In this document: positions 24,086-32,668 of the stretch, piece after piece
Numbering within the stretch: the stretch's first letter is position 1
Layout: every line of letters begins with the position of its first letter
Assembly: GCA_002348535.1 (NCBI GenBank)
Contig: DEBL01000088.1
Span: 1-38,950 of the forward strand
Source of the DNA: Deltaproteobacteria bacterium UBA2957
GTDB taxonomy: Bacteria > Myxococcota_A > UBA796
DNA length: 38,950 bases
Reading direction: 5' to 3'
Program-made: the position numbers and the translations under genes
Notes under the pieces: generated by a model
Database searches by the model: none
The model's input: only the letters and a program-made list of their open reading frames with translations
What the model was told of the DNA's origin: nothing

Positions 24086-25264
24086 ATGAAATTTCGCTTC
24101 TACTATGACGTTGTGTGTCCTTATGCCTACTTGGCGAGCCTGCGTGTCGAGGCCATGGCTGAGCGAACGCGAGCCCAGATCGAGTGGTGCCCAATCCTGC
24201 TGGGTGGTCTGTACCGGCATCACGAAACGGCGGACATCCCCGCGGAATCATGGGCGGAATCCAAGGTGGCGATCGGTGCAGCAGACCTCCTTCGTGAAGC
24301 GAGCGGTCACGGGGCACCCTTTTCTCCGAACCCCCTTCACCCCCAGCGCACCGTGTCCGCAATGAGGCTCCTGACCTTGGCGCAGGGCTCCACTCGCATT
24401 GCGCTGACCAAGGCGCTGTACACGGCCTACTGGGTAGACGGCAAAGATCTCAATGACGAGATCGTGTTGAACCAACTGGCTGAGCAGCACGGGCTCACCA
24501 TGGACGCTGCCCGATCACAGACCACCAAAGATCAGCTGCGCGCGGCCACCGCCAGTGCAGCAGCCAAAGGGGTCTTTGGCGTTCCCACGTTTGAGATCGA
24601 GGGAGAACTATGGTGGGGGCAAGACCGCATGCACCTCGTCGAACGAGCCCTCGGGGGAACGGACCACTACATGCCGCTGGTGACGAACCCAACGGTCAAG
24701 CGCATTGAATTTTTCCATGACTTCTCGAGTCCATATTCGTACATCGGCGCCATGCAGATGAACAGACTCGCCGCCGAGTGGGGTGTTGAAATCGATTGGA
24801 AACCCATGCTCTTGGGTGCCCTCTTTCATACGATTGGAACCCCCAACATTCCGATTTTCAGTTTTGGCGAAGCGCGAAGAGCTTACTTGATGAAGGACTT
24901 GCTGGACTGGGCCACGTGGTGGGGCATTGACTTCAACTTCAGTCCGCACTTCCCGATTCGCTCCGTCATGGCCTGCAGAGTGGCGATCATCGACCCCAAC
25001 ACAACCGAGTCCATGTACGCTGCGGCATGGGTGGACGGGGTCGATCTCAACGATGCGGATGCATTGATTCGTTTGCTCAACGATGCCGGATTCGACGGCG
25101 AAGCCCTCGTTGATGGGACCCAAGATCCCGCCATCAAGGCCGTCCTCCGTGCCAACACAGAGCGCGCCGCAGCAATCGGCGCCTGCGGTGCGCCGACCGT
25201 CGCTGTGGGGAACACCGTATTTTGGGGACAAGACCGCCTCAATCGTGTCGCTGAATCCCTGTGA
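24086..25264 (+). CDS. Tandem DsbA-like / 2-hydroxychromene-2-carboxylate isomerase-type protein
   Basis: The 392-residue protein contains two copies of a DsbA/HCCA-isomerase domain. Copy 1 (about 1-195) starts FYYDVVCPYAYLAS, with Cys11-Pro12; copy 2 (about 205-392) starts EFFHDFSSPYSYIGA, with Ser215-Pro216. Both then have the same order of blocks (W.P.LLG.L, P.HP.R, A.W.DG.DLND, GAPT or GVPT followed by WGQDR). The family includes glutathione-dependent isomerases of aromatic degradation and kappa-class glutathione transferases, where Ser at this position activates glutathione. A fused pair is unusual, since most members are about 200 residues. It is cytosolic, with no signal peptide, and converges on uvrB. 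Confidence 0.85.
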   Translation: MKFRFYYDVVCPYAYLASLRVEAMAERTRAQIEWCPILLGGLYRHHETADIPAESWAESKVAIGAADLLREASGHGAPFSPNPLHPQRTVSAMRLLTLAQGSTRIALTKALYTAYWVDGKDLNDEIVLNQLAEQHGLTMDAARSQTTKDQLRAATASAAAKGVFGVPTFEIEGELWWGQDRMHLVERALGGTDHYMPLVTNPTVKRIEFFHDFSSPYSYIGAMQMNRLAAEWGVEIDWKPMLLGALFHTIGTPNIPIFSFGEARRAYLMKDLLDWATWWGIDFNFSPHFPIRSVMACRVAIIDPNTTESMYAAAWVDGVDLNDADALIRLLNDAGFDGEALVDGTQDPAIKAVLRANTERAAAIGACGAPTVAVGNTVFWGQDRLNRVAESL

Positions 25265-25271
25265 ACGGTGC

Positions 25272-27269
25272 TTAGGCGCCGACCACCATTGCTTGCAGCT
25301 CCCGTATGAGATCCCGAATTTCGGCAGCCCGCTCAAACTCGAGTTTTGAAGCGGCGGTCTTCATCTGCTTGCGAAGGCGTTTGATCTCTTGCTCTGGGTC
25401 GGTGTCTTTGCGGCGCGCTACCTGCTGAGCCACCGAGGTGTTCTTGGCCACATTCAAACTGCCTGCGCGAAGAAGATCGTCGAGGGGCGACTCCACTGCC
25501 TTCTTGATGGTTTCTGGTGTGATGCCATGCTCCTCGTTGTATGCCGCTTGCTTGGCGCGTCGACGCGCCGTCTCATCCATCGCTGCAGCCATGGAGTCAG
25601 TTGTTCGTTCCGCATAGAGGATGACGCGACCGTGCACGTTACGGGCCGCGCGACCCATGGTCTGAATGAGGCTGGTCCGGTTGCGAAGAAACCCCTCTTT
25701 GTCCGCATCGAGAATCGCAACCAACGCGACTTCAGGGATGTCCAGACCCTCGCGCAGCAAGTTGATTCCGACCAACACGTCAAACTCGCCCTGCCGAAGA
25801 TCGCGAATGATCTCCATGCGTTCGAGGGTGTCGATGTCGGAATGGAGATACCGAACCTTGATGCCGAGGTCGCGGTAATAGTCGGTCAACTCTTGTGCCA
25901 TTCGCTTCGTGAGGACCGTGACCAACGCACGCTCCCCGCGTTCCGCAATGCCCCGCAACTCCGCAAGCAAATCGTCCACTTGATGATCGATGGGGCGGAC
26001 CTCTACAGTCGGGTCCAGCAACCCAGTAGGTCGGATAATTTGTTCCACCACCACACCTTCGGCACGCTCAAGTTCATGGTCCCTCGGTGTGGCGGACACA
26101 TAGACAACTTGATGGAGCATGCTTTCGAACTCCTCAAATTTGAGCGGCCGATTATCGAGCGCAGATGGCAGACGAAATCCGTGGTCAACAAGGGTTTCTT
26201 TCCGGCTTCGGTCGCCCTTGAACATGCCACCGATCTGGGGGACACTGACGTGACTCTCATCGATCAACATCAACCACTCGGACGGGAAGAATTCGATCAG
26301 CGTCGGAGGCGGTTCCCCTGGTTCCCGGCCAGAGAGGTGACGGCTGTAGTTTTCAATGCCCTTGCACCGACCGGTCTCTCGAATCAACTCAAGGTCAAAC
26401 GCCGTGCGTTCTTCCAGCCGCTGCGCCTCGAGCAGCTTGCCAAAGGAATTCAACTCATACAGGCAGTCTTTGAGTTCCATATCGATGGCATGCAGCGCCC
26501 GATCCATCTGGTCTTTTGGCGTCACGTAGTGGCTTGCCGGGTAGATCGCGACGGTCTCCAGCTCCTGCAGACGCTGTCCTCGAAGCGGATCCACTATGCT
26601 GATGCGCTCCACCTCATCGCCAAACAACTCGATCCGAATCGCCACCTCGTCTTCCGAGGCCGGAAAGACTTCGACTACATCGCCGCGGACCCGAAACGTA
26701 CCCCGATGAAAGTCATGGTCGTTCCTCGAATACAGAATCTCTACAAGCGCGCGGAGAAGCTTGCTCCGTGGCCACTCTTGGCCAACATCGATCCGAACCA
26801 ACATTCCATCGTAGGCTTCTTTGGAGCCGAGGCCGTAGATGCAGCTCACAGAGCTCACGATGATGACATCTTTCCGCTCGAGCAACGACTTCGTTGCCCG
26901 ATGGCGAAGCTTATCGATGTGCTCGTTGATCAGCAGGTCTTTCTGGATGTACGTGTCGGTCGAGGGAACGTATGCTTCCGGCTGGTAGTAATCGTAGTAG
27001 CTGACAAAATACTCAACCGCATTGTTGGGAAACAGACCCTTCAGTTCGCCGTACAACTGGGCAGCGAGAGTTTTATTGTGGCTGAGCACAAGGGTTGGCT
27101 TGTCGGCGTGCGCAATCAAGTGCGCCATGGTGAAGGTCTTTCCCGTGCCGGTGGCGCCGAGCAAAACTTGATGGTGCACGCCTTGGTCGAGCCCCGAGCA
27201 CAATTGAGCGATGGCTTGGGGCTGGTCGCCCGCGGGCGTGTATTGGGAAACCAAGTCAAACCGACCCAT
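25272..27269 (-). CDS. uvrB: Excinuclease ABC subunit B
   Basis: The 665-residue product is a complete UvrB: Walker A GATGTGKT at 38-45, the damage-probing beta-hairpin region YFVSYYDYYQPEAYVP, helicase motifs (DESHV, then TNYR-type motifs in the C-terminal RecA lobe such as RAARN) and the C-terminal UVR domain that contacts UvrC (LRKQMKTAASKLEFERAAEI). It loads damaged DNA for nucleotide excision repair. ATG 27269 has GGAG seven bases upstream and directly abuts the stop of the GT87-like gene, so it is transcribed with the two genes before it. No LexA box was recognised upstream of that operon. Confidence 0.98.
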   Translation of the reverse strand: MGRFDLVSQYTPAGDQPQAIAQLCSGLDQGVHHQVLLGATGTGKTFTMAHLIAHADKPTLVLSHNKTLAAQLYGELKGLFPNNAVEYFVSYYDYYQPEAYVPSTDTYIQKDLLINEHIDKLRHRATKSLLERKDVIIVSSVSCIYGLGSKEAYDGMLVRIDVGQEWPRSKLLRALVEILYSRNDHDFHRGTFRVRGDVVEVFPASEDEVAIRIELFGDEVERISIVDPLRGQRLQELETVAIYPASHYVTPKDQMDRALHAIDMELKDCLYELNSFGKLLEAQRLEERTAFDLELIRETGRCKGIENYSRHLSGREPGEPPPTLIEFFPSEWLMLIDESHVSVPQIGGMFKGDRSRKETLVDHGFRLPSALDNRPLKFEEFESMLHQVVYVSATPRDHELERAEGVVVEQIIRPTGLLDPTVEVRPIDHQVDDLLAELRGIAERGERALVTVLTKRMAQELTDYYRDLGIKVRYLHSDIDTLERMEIIRDLRQGEFDVLVGINLLREGLDIPEVALVAILDADKEGFLRNRTSLIQTMGRAARNVHGRVILYAERTTDSMAAAMDETARRRAKQAAYNEEHGITPETIKKAVESPLDDLLRAGSLNVAKNTSVAQQVARRKDTDPEQEIKRLRKQMKTAASKLEFERAAEIRDLIRELQAMVVGA

Positions 27270-28463
27270 TCAGCTTCTCCGAGGGCTGTTGATTGCCACC
27301 ACTACGCAGAGAACTCCCAGTCCCATGAGGCCGAAGAACTTGGATTCTTGCAGCACCCAATGGAAATTCGGGACCGATTGTTGGAGGGGGCGGAGCCAGT
27401 ACAGCGGCCACGCAGTGAAAAAATACGACGCCATGCCGAATCCCCAACCCCAACGGCCCAGTCGACCTTCCATCAGTGCCGTTCCGACCACAACTGCCGG
27501 AAACATCGCCATCACCAAGTGATGCTCATAGGTGTAAACGGGCGTCACCAATAGCAAGACTGTCAGCGCACCGAATACGGCAGCGGTTCCGAGGCGGTCA
27601 CGGGACCTGCGCGCAACCCAAACAATGGGAACCAATAACGCCAGCGTACAGGCCTTTGCTGCCCGGCCCGCGGCCAAAGAGAGCGTATGTGCATCGGGAC
27701 CGGGCCACAGCTGATTGAACAAGTCCGGTATTGAATGGTTCGCCGGCAACCCGATTCGAACCGTCAGTCCATGGTAGTTCCCTGTTGAGAAGCCTGGAAG
27801 GACCTCGGTATAGAACCGTATCTGTGTCGCCGCATCAATCCATGGGAGCGCCATCAGTGTCGAAATGACCGCCACCGCCACCGCCATCGCAATGGGGCGA
27901 ATGGCACCCCGGGCGGCCCATCCGGCAAGGTACAACGCAGGCGACATCTTTGCCATGGCAGCCACGCCAACCAGCGCCCCGTTCTTGAGCCACAGTCCGG
28001 CCACAGCAGCCGCCAAGACCATCAAGTTGGCTTGACCCATCTTGGCATTGTCAGTGATTGGGGTGAAGGTCAACAACAAGGCCCCCAGAATCACCCAAGG
28101 GGCCCGGAACCACCGGCGAAACATCGCTAGACACAGCAACACCAACCCTTGATTCAGCCAGAACCACACCCGATAGCTTGTGGGCAAGTCAAAGGTAGGA
28201 GACCACATGACAGAGAGCAGAAACGGCGGCGGATAGAAATAGGGATGCACACTTTTCCGCGTCCCTTCTGTCCGCGCCCGTTTTGAGAGCCGCTTTGTGG
28301 CATACGGGTCGCCACCGTCGAGAACCTCAGCGGCCGCGTAATGGTAGGTCGCAAAGTCTCGTCCGTGCTTGGCGTTGCGAACCTTGGTCCACGCGGGCGT
28401 CACGCTTACGCCCACATAGGCCAATAAGACTGCAAACAATAGCATCAGACTCGGACGTCGCAT
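27270..28463 (-). CDS. Multi-pass membrane glycosyltransferase, GT87 (DUF2029) family
   Basis: ATG 28463 is preserved as start because AAGGGGG lies just upstream; an in-frame TTG at 28478 would overlap the preceding gene. The 397-residue product has about ten hydrophobic segments. The first periplasmic loop carries GRDFATYHYAA with Asp36, the DF..YY.AA pattern of GT87 mannosyltransferases that use polyprenyl-phosphate-mannose. Another family-like block is PYFYPPPFLL. It may add mannose or a related sugar to an envelope glycolipid or polymer. It is immediately followed by uvrB with no gap, a combination that probably reflects operon packing rather than shared function. Confidence 0.8.
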   Translation of the reverse strand: MRRPSLMLLFAVLLAYVGVSVTPAWTKVRNAKHGRDFATYHYAAAEVLDGGDPYATKRLSKRARTEGTRKSVHPYFYPPPFLLSVMWSPTFDLPTSYRVWFWLNQGLVLLCLAMFRRWFRAPWVILGALLLTFTPITDNAKMGQANLMVLAAAVAGLWLKNGALVGVAAMAKMSPALYLAGWAARGAIRPIAMAVAVAVISTLMALPWIDAATQIRFYTEVLPGFSTGNYHGLTVRIGLPANHSIPDLFNQLWPGPDAHTLSLAAGRAAKACTLALLVPIVWVARRSRDRLGTAAVFGALTVLLLVTPVYTYEHHLVMAMFPAVVVGTALMEGRLGRWGWGFGMASYFFTAWPLYWLRPLQQSVPNFHWVLQESKFFGLMGLGVLCVVVAINSPRRS

Positions 28464-28474
28464 GAGCCCCCTTA

Positions 28475-28927
28475 TCAAACCAAGATTCGAGAAAACGACA
28501 CTTCCATAATTTCCTCAGCCTCCGCATCCACCAACAGCACACGGTGAGGATCAAAGGCGAGTCGATACTCCAGCAACTGGCGACGCGTCGGCGGAAACAA
28601 CGGATCCGTTGCTTTCTCTCCAGTTTTCACCTCTGCAATGAATCGCTCGCCATCGCGTTCGACCAGAAGATCGGCTCGGATCTCGAATTCTTCTTCCTCG
28701 CCATCCACCTCCATCCACCAGATGCAGCGAACTTGCCTGTCGAGAATCTCAAATCCCGCATCCTCGAGAACGCGCTCGGCGTGTCGCTCACCGGCCCCTG
28801 CACGTTGCGCCCGCGCCACGGCTCGGCGGTGGCCCCGACGCACCAATCGTCGAAGCTTTAGCCACAACCACGCAATGCCGATGCAAAGGGCGACAATGAT
28901 CCATAGTTCAGGTGACACGGTGGGCAT
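28475..28927 (-). CDS. Membrane-anchored PD-(D/E)XK nuclease-fold protein (YraN-like core)
   Basis: With ATG 28927 the product has 150 residues: an N-terminal membrane anchor (about 8-24, LWIIVALCIGIAWLWL), a basic linker rich in Arg, then a nuclease-fold core. The core shows Glu47 (GERHAERVLEDAGFEILDR), Asp86 (IRADLLV), Glu99-Val-Lys101 (FIAEVKTG) and Gln117 (RRQLLEY), the arrangement of PD-(D/E)XK enzymes and of UPF0102/YraN. A DNA-cutting or DNA-binding role near the membrane is possible; activity cannot be shown from sequence. It starts the operon leading to the GT87-like gene and uvrB and is divergent from the ATP-grasp gene, with 35 bases between. Confidence 0.7.
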   Translation of the reverse strand: MPTVSPELWIIVALCIGIAWLWLKLRRLVRRGHRRAVARAQRAGAGERHAERVLEDAGFEILDRQVRCIWWMEVDGEEEEFEIRADLLVERDGERFIAEVKTGEKATDPLFPPTRRQLLEYRLAFDPHRVLLVDAEAEEIMEVSFSRILV

Positions 28928-28962
28928 CCAACGACCTAACGCTTCAGTGTTACAACGGCGCC

Positions 28963-29958
28963 ATGAACCCTTCCCGCGCAATTGGCATCTTGGTTCCAAC
29001 CCATGGGTCCAAACCCTCGGCGTCGCCCGAACAGCGCCCCATCGGGCGCGCTGCACTGATGCTGGCTGAGGAAGGTATCGATGTGATTTTCGGTGACCGA
29101 CTCCGAAACGGTCACATCAGCGGATTCCGTGTCCGTCCTGGCCAATGGGAGGCCGCTGTCGATGTTCCGTTGAACGGAATTCACGATCGCTTCCCAAGCC
29201 AACTCCGGTCGGTACGATTCAATGAACTCATGAACGAGCGAAATGGCGTCCCCATGGCGAATCCACTGGCGTTCACGCTGTGGTGCCGAGACAAACTGAC
29301 TTGCCAGCGCGATCTTGAAGACATCGGAATAACGATGCCCACCGTCACGGGAGACCCAGACCGATTTGAAGCATCGCTCGCTGAATGGTCTCACGGGTTT
29401 TTGAAACCGCGATACGGCGCGCTTGGAATCGGAGTTCATCGAGCATCCCTTGGCGATGAACTGCCGCACCACCTCGAGGGGGTCGTTCCCGGACGTCCCG
29501 ATCCTGCAATTTTGCAGGCAGCCGTCGAGCCCCCTCCTGGCTGGGCGTCTCGCACCGTTCGTGTATTGCTTCAACGCACTGCGGATGGCGGATGGATCCA
29601 GGGGTGCCCGGTGGTTCGGCAAAGCCGCTCTGACTTTGTGGCCAATGCAGCCCAAGGAGCGGAGGTCGTCTCGGGAGCCACGGCTCTGACTGATTCATGC
29701 CGATCGATGATCCACACCGCCGTCGCAGAGCTTGCCGATGCTTTCGACCAACTTCCGGTAGCGAGGCGCATGGTTGAAGCCGGCATCGATCTGGCGCTCG
29801 ATCCCAATCTGAAACCCTGGATCATCGAAATCAATTCTCGGCCGCGCGGCCGATTGGAAGTGCTGGCTCGCAGCGATCCTGCTCGTTTTGCCAAGGCACA
29901 TATCGAAGCGTGCGCTCGACCAATCCGAGTCTTGGCTCACGGGTGGTCTGAGGACTGA
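28963..29958 (+). CDS. YheC/YheD-like ATP-grasp protein
   Basis: The start MNPSRAIGILVP (ATG 28963) is preferred over an upstream in-frame ATG at 28912, which overlaps the divergent gene. The 331-residue product has an N-terminal part resembling YheC/YheD (GRAALMLAEEGIDVIFGD) and an ATP-grasp fold: GFLKPRYGALGIGVHR for nucleotide binding and the metal ligands in WIIEINSRPRG. In Bacillus, YheC and YheD are endospore coat-associated; the chemistry is presumed to be ATP-dependent ligation of a carboxylate to an amine or thiol. The presence in a Gram-negative genome implies another role. Substrate unknown. Confidence 0.78.
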   Translation: MNPSRAIGILVPTHGSKPSASPEQRPIGRAALMLAEEGIDVIFGDRLRNGHISGFRVRPGQWEAAVDVPLNGIHDRFPSQLRSVRFNELMNERNGVPMANPLAFTLWCRDKLTCQRDLEDIGITMPTVTGDPDRFEASLAEWSHGFLKPRYGALGIGVHRASLGDELPHHLEGVVPGRPDPAILQAAVEPPPGWASRTVRVLLQRTADGGWIQGCPVVRQSRSDFVANAAQGAEVVSGATALTDSCRSMIHTAVAELADAFDQLPVARRMVEAGIDLALDPNLKPWIIEINSRPRGRLEVLARSDPARFAKAHIEACARPIRVLAHGWSED

Positions 29959-29961
29959 CCC

Positions 29962-29993
29962 GGCTCCGAAACGCCCCCGAATGGGGCCGAGCC
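29962..29993. repeat. Inverted repeat between convergent ATP-grasp and PilZ genes
   Basis: GGCTC at 29962-29966 and GAGCC at 29989-29993 frame an inner CCCC...GGGG pair, so a hairpin with an internal loop can form on either strand. It sits in the 47-base gap between two convergent genes and may help end transcription. No run of T follows on either strand, so it is not a classical intrinsic terminator. Confidence 0.35.
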
Positions 29994-30005
29994 AGCCCTC
30001 ATGGT

Positions 30006-30668
30006 TTAGTCGTCGATCAACACCCGATCGACAACCTGCCGGACCTGCGTTCCCGGGTCCACAAACCGCACCCCTGCAATTTTGTGGCCGGGCGCACAGC
30101 CCCGACGAGAGACGTGGCGAACCTCAACAGTCACAACCACGCCTTGGTGTTCAGGAGTTTCCAGCCACACCGTCATTCGGCGACCCACCCACAGGCCGAC
30201 CAATCGCGGATCGAATTGAACTGCAGCGCCCCCGCTCGACAGATCAATGAGTGTGAAAGGCTGGATGCCCTGATTTGTCATCATCGCCATCCGCAATCCA
30301 ACGTCGCCACGCACCGGGCGGCGTTCTTGTACGCGAGGTGTCCGTCGCTGGACCATTCGCGGCCTCGACAGTTTCCAGACGCCCGGTTCCGACTGCCCGA
30401 GAATCCGCGAGAAAAAAAGCAGTCGATCATCTCGAAAGCGATAGTCCACCCGAACGGACTGTCCAGCCTCAATTCGAGCCACTCGACTGAGTGTTCCGGG
30501 ACGCCCAACAAAGGCCAGCCCCGTTGGCTGCTCCAAGACGTCGAAACTCCCCGGTACTTGGAGGTAGTTGGAGGTCAGACATGCCGCAGTGACATCGTAT
30601 GCGATGGTCTGGAGATGCCGCGTTACGGACCGAGCCTTAGTGATGTGGGGAACTGTCAGTGAGTTCAT
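30006..30668 (-). CDS. PilZ-domain protein (c-di-GMP effector candidate)
   Basis: ATG 30668 follows GGAAGG closely and gives 220 residues. Residues about 1-105 form an N-terminal beta domain like that of YcgR-type proteins. The PilZ domain follows with both c-di-GMP contacts: RxxxR (Arg112 and Arg116 in PRVQERR) and DxSxxG (Asp142, Ser144, Gly147 in IDLSSGG). It ends with strands (VVVTVEVRHVSRRG and IAGVRFVDPG). It probably reports c-di-GMP levels to motility, secretion or an envelope machine; no diguanylate cyclase is in the window. It is divergent from the phosphatase-like gene, with 93 bases between. Confidence 0.87.
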   Translation of the reverse strand: MNSLTVPHITKARSVTRHLQTIAYDVTAACLTSNYLQVPGSFDVLEQPTGLAFVGRPGTLSRVARIEAGQSVRVDYRFRDDRLLFFSRILGQSEPGVWKLSRPRMVQRRTPRVQERRPVRGDVGLRMAMMTNQGIQPFTLIDLSSGGAAVQFDPRLVGLWVGRRMTVWLETPEHQGVVVTVEVRHVSRRGCAPGHKIAGVRFVDPGTQVRQVVDRVLIDD

Positions 30669-30761
30669 GAACCTTCCGTGCTGCCACATCTGGAAACGGA
30701 ATGGGCCGCGTCGACCATGAGTAGTCAAGCAAAAAAAATCTCGATTCGGTAGGCTGGATTC

Positions 30762-31709
30762 ATGGTTGGACTTCTCCTGTTCGCTGCAGTCTCGGTTACC
30801 AACGGTGAGCCGCGCGTGGTCAAGGGTGATGACGCTATGGCGGTTCATCTGCTATCGGAAGGGCCTCTTGCCGAACGACTGGCGCCCCCGGATGATGCAG
30901 AGTGGGCATTGTTTTACGCCGGCGAACAGCGCGGTGATTTGGCCCCCTGCGGGTGCTCAACCCGGCCACGGGGCGGACTGCCACGAGCCGCAACCGTACT
31001 CTCAGCGTCGAATGCAAAACTGTTTGTGAATCTGGGAGGATGGCTCGACGGGGGAACTGGACTCGATGGAAACCCGATTCCGGAGGCAGAACTCAAGAAT
31101 CAGTGGATGATCCGAGGGCTTACACTGGTCGCACCCGCAGCAGTCCACGTGAGCTTCGAAGATCTTCTGGGTCTCCCGCCGATCTTGGGTGACGCACACG
31201 CGCTTCCTCTGCTCAGCTCAAACCTGCACGGACCCGGCATCGAGCCGGTCGTGTACGCCAGCCACAACGACTTGCGATTTGCGTTCATTGGCATCTCCCA
31301 CCCGGGCGCCAAGAACCTCGTCACTCCAAATTATGAGCGACTCGATCCGTATCAGGCTGGGGTCCAAGCGCTCGAGAGCATTCCCGATTCGGTCGATCGC
31401 GTTGTGCTGTTGAACCACGGCGCCACGTCGGCCGCTCGACGACTGGCCAAGACCGGACGGATCGACCTCGTGATCGATACACACAAACATCGAAGCCTCG
31501 ATGCACCTTTCAAGGTCGGCGATGCCATATGGATCCGGTCGCATGAGCGGGGCCTTCGGCTGGGCGAAATTCGCGTCGGTCCATCCGGTGTCACGGACCG
31601 AAAAATCGATCTCGACGACTCCATTCCCAGCGATCCCGCGGCGCAGGCCGTGGCCGATGATGCATCCGAAGCAGTCGACGCGCTTCGCAAACGACTATTC
31701 GGCCCCTAA
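30762..31709 (+). CDS. Exported metallophosphatase-like protein with PCGCS motif
   Basis: The 315-residue product begins with a hydrophobic, signal-like stretch (MVGLLLFAAVSVTNG). Residues 50-80 hold ALFYAGEQRGDLAPCGCS followed by RPRGGLPRAATVL, with Cys63 and Cys65. I recall this PCGCS..GG..RRA pattern from UshA/5'-nucleotidase-related periplasmic proteins of Deltaproteobacteria and Planctomycetes. Later blocks, VVLLNHGATSAARRL and DLVIDTHKH, sit where metallophosphatases have a metal-binding His and GHSH. The usual first metal-binding DxxG motif is not clear, so phosphatase activity is uncertain. It may belong to a periplasmic redox or nucleotide-salvage function. Confidence 0.6.
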   Translation: MVGLLLFAAVSVTNGEPRVVKGDDAMAVHLLSEGPLAERLAPPDDAEWALFYAGEQRGDLAPCGCSTRPRGGLPRAATVLSASNAKLFVNLGGWLDGGTGLDGNPIPEAELKNQWMIRGLTLVAPAAVHVSFEDLLGLPPILGDAHALPLLSSNLHGPGIEPVVYASHNDLRFAFIGISHPGAKNLVTPNYERLDPYQAGVQALESIPDSVDRVVLLNHGATSAARRLAKTGRIDLVIDTHKHRSLDAPFKVGDAIWIRSHERGLRLGEIRVGPSGVTDRKIDLDDSIPSDPAAQAVADDASEAVDALRKRLFGP

Positions 31710-32593
31710 AAAACCCAGTAGATACCGATGTGAGGCAGCGGAAGGAACGGCATCTCTGGCACCCATGCTTCCCAAGCACGGACATGCAAGTTGGACGCTT
31801 GGTCGTCGACCAACTCTGCCAAATCATCGTCCGCTATGGGGAGAGGGTTTCCGGGCACCACTACATTCACGCCCAGCGCGAGTCGTGCCCGTTCGCCCAT
31901 CCGAGACACATAGGTTGGGTGAAACTCGCCGTACCAACTGCCCCCGTTGACGATGTTGAGCGGGTGAACCCGTATCACCGTATTCATGCTGCTTTGCTCT
32001 GAAAGCTGATGTTCGTAGCCCACCACAATCGGAACCCGTATGCCGTGAAAGATCCAACCGGGTTGGAAATCGTTTTCGCCAATGTCTGTCACCGCATGCC
32101 CAAACACCGCTGGCGCGCGTGTGAGGGTCAGCGAATACCACCAGTCACCACCAAAGCCTCGCCGTGGGTCGTACTCACTCGAGAACTGAAACGTCACCTT
32201 CAAATGATCGTAAATCGCTCCAGCACCGAGGTTTAATCGCCCTTTCTCGCCCACACGCATCGAGTGCCGAAGCATGGCACCCGCCGAATACGACGGAAAC
32301 CCCATAGTGGCCCATGGCCACTCGGCCCACACCAGCGGCTCGAGGCTCAACGCAGCGTCGTCCGTCTGCATGACGGCCCACTTCAACTGCGCATTGAACC
32401 CAAAGAACTGCCCCACCAAGCGGGTTCGCAGGTCAAGGGTGTCTGTCAGGCCAAAGGAACTCTGACCAAGGCCCAGATGAACTTGAGAATTTCCCGCTCC
32501 CACGGTGTGTGCACTCTCGGGCATCTCATGAGCGTTCAACGCCCACGTGGGAAACGACACAAACAGAAAAGTAAGGAACACTACAACACGCAT
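31706..32593 (-). CDS. Outer-membrane beta-barrel protein
   Basis: The 295-residue product has a signal peptide (MRVVVFLTFLFVSFPTWAL) with a good GGGAG site six bases before the ATG. The mature protein is made of alternating strands rich in Gly and aromatics (SQVHLGLGQSSFGLTD, LDLRTRLVGQFFGFNAQL, GRLNLGAGAIYDHL) and ends IGIYWVF, with the terminal Phe typical of barrels. Twelve or so strands look possible. I do not recognise the family; transport or sensing of a small molecule is likely. It shares a four-base stop overlap (CTAA) with the convergent phosphatase-like gene. Confidence 0.72.
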   Translation of the reverse strand: MRVVVFLTFLFVSFPTWALNAHEMPESAHTVGAGNSQVHLGLGQSSFGLTDTLDLRTRLVGQFFGFNAQLKWAVMQTDDAALSLEPLVWAEWPWATMGFPSYSAGAMLRHSMRVGEKGRLNLGAGAIYDHLKVTFQFSSEYDPRRGFGGDWWYSLTLTRAPAVFGHAVTDIGENDFQPGWIFHGIRVPIVVGYEHQLSEQSSMNTVIRVHPLNIVNGGSWYGEFHPTYVSRMGERARLALGVNVVVPGNPLPIADDDLAELVDDQASNLHVRAWEAWVPEMPFLPLPHIGIYWVF

Positions 32594-32668
32594 GGCCGTC
32601 TCCCGAGAGTGAACGCTACCAGCGAAGCTTTGACTTCGTCAACGGGCATGTAATTGGGTCAGCGCCGT

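Noticed and set aside
25389..27554. Long open frame of 721 codons on the + strand
   Set aside because: It lies antisense to uvrB, whose motifs are complete; the frame stays open only because of the codon bias of the real gene, and its translation matches no family.
29962..29993. Hairpin as an intrinsic terminator
   Set aside because: The stem is interrupted and no T-run follows on either strand, so it is reported only as an inverted repeat.
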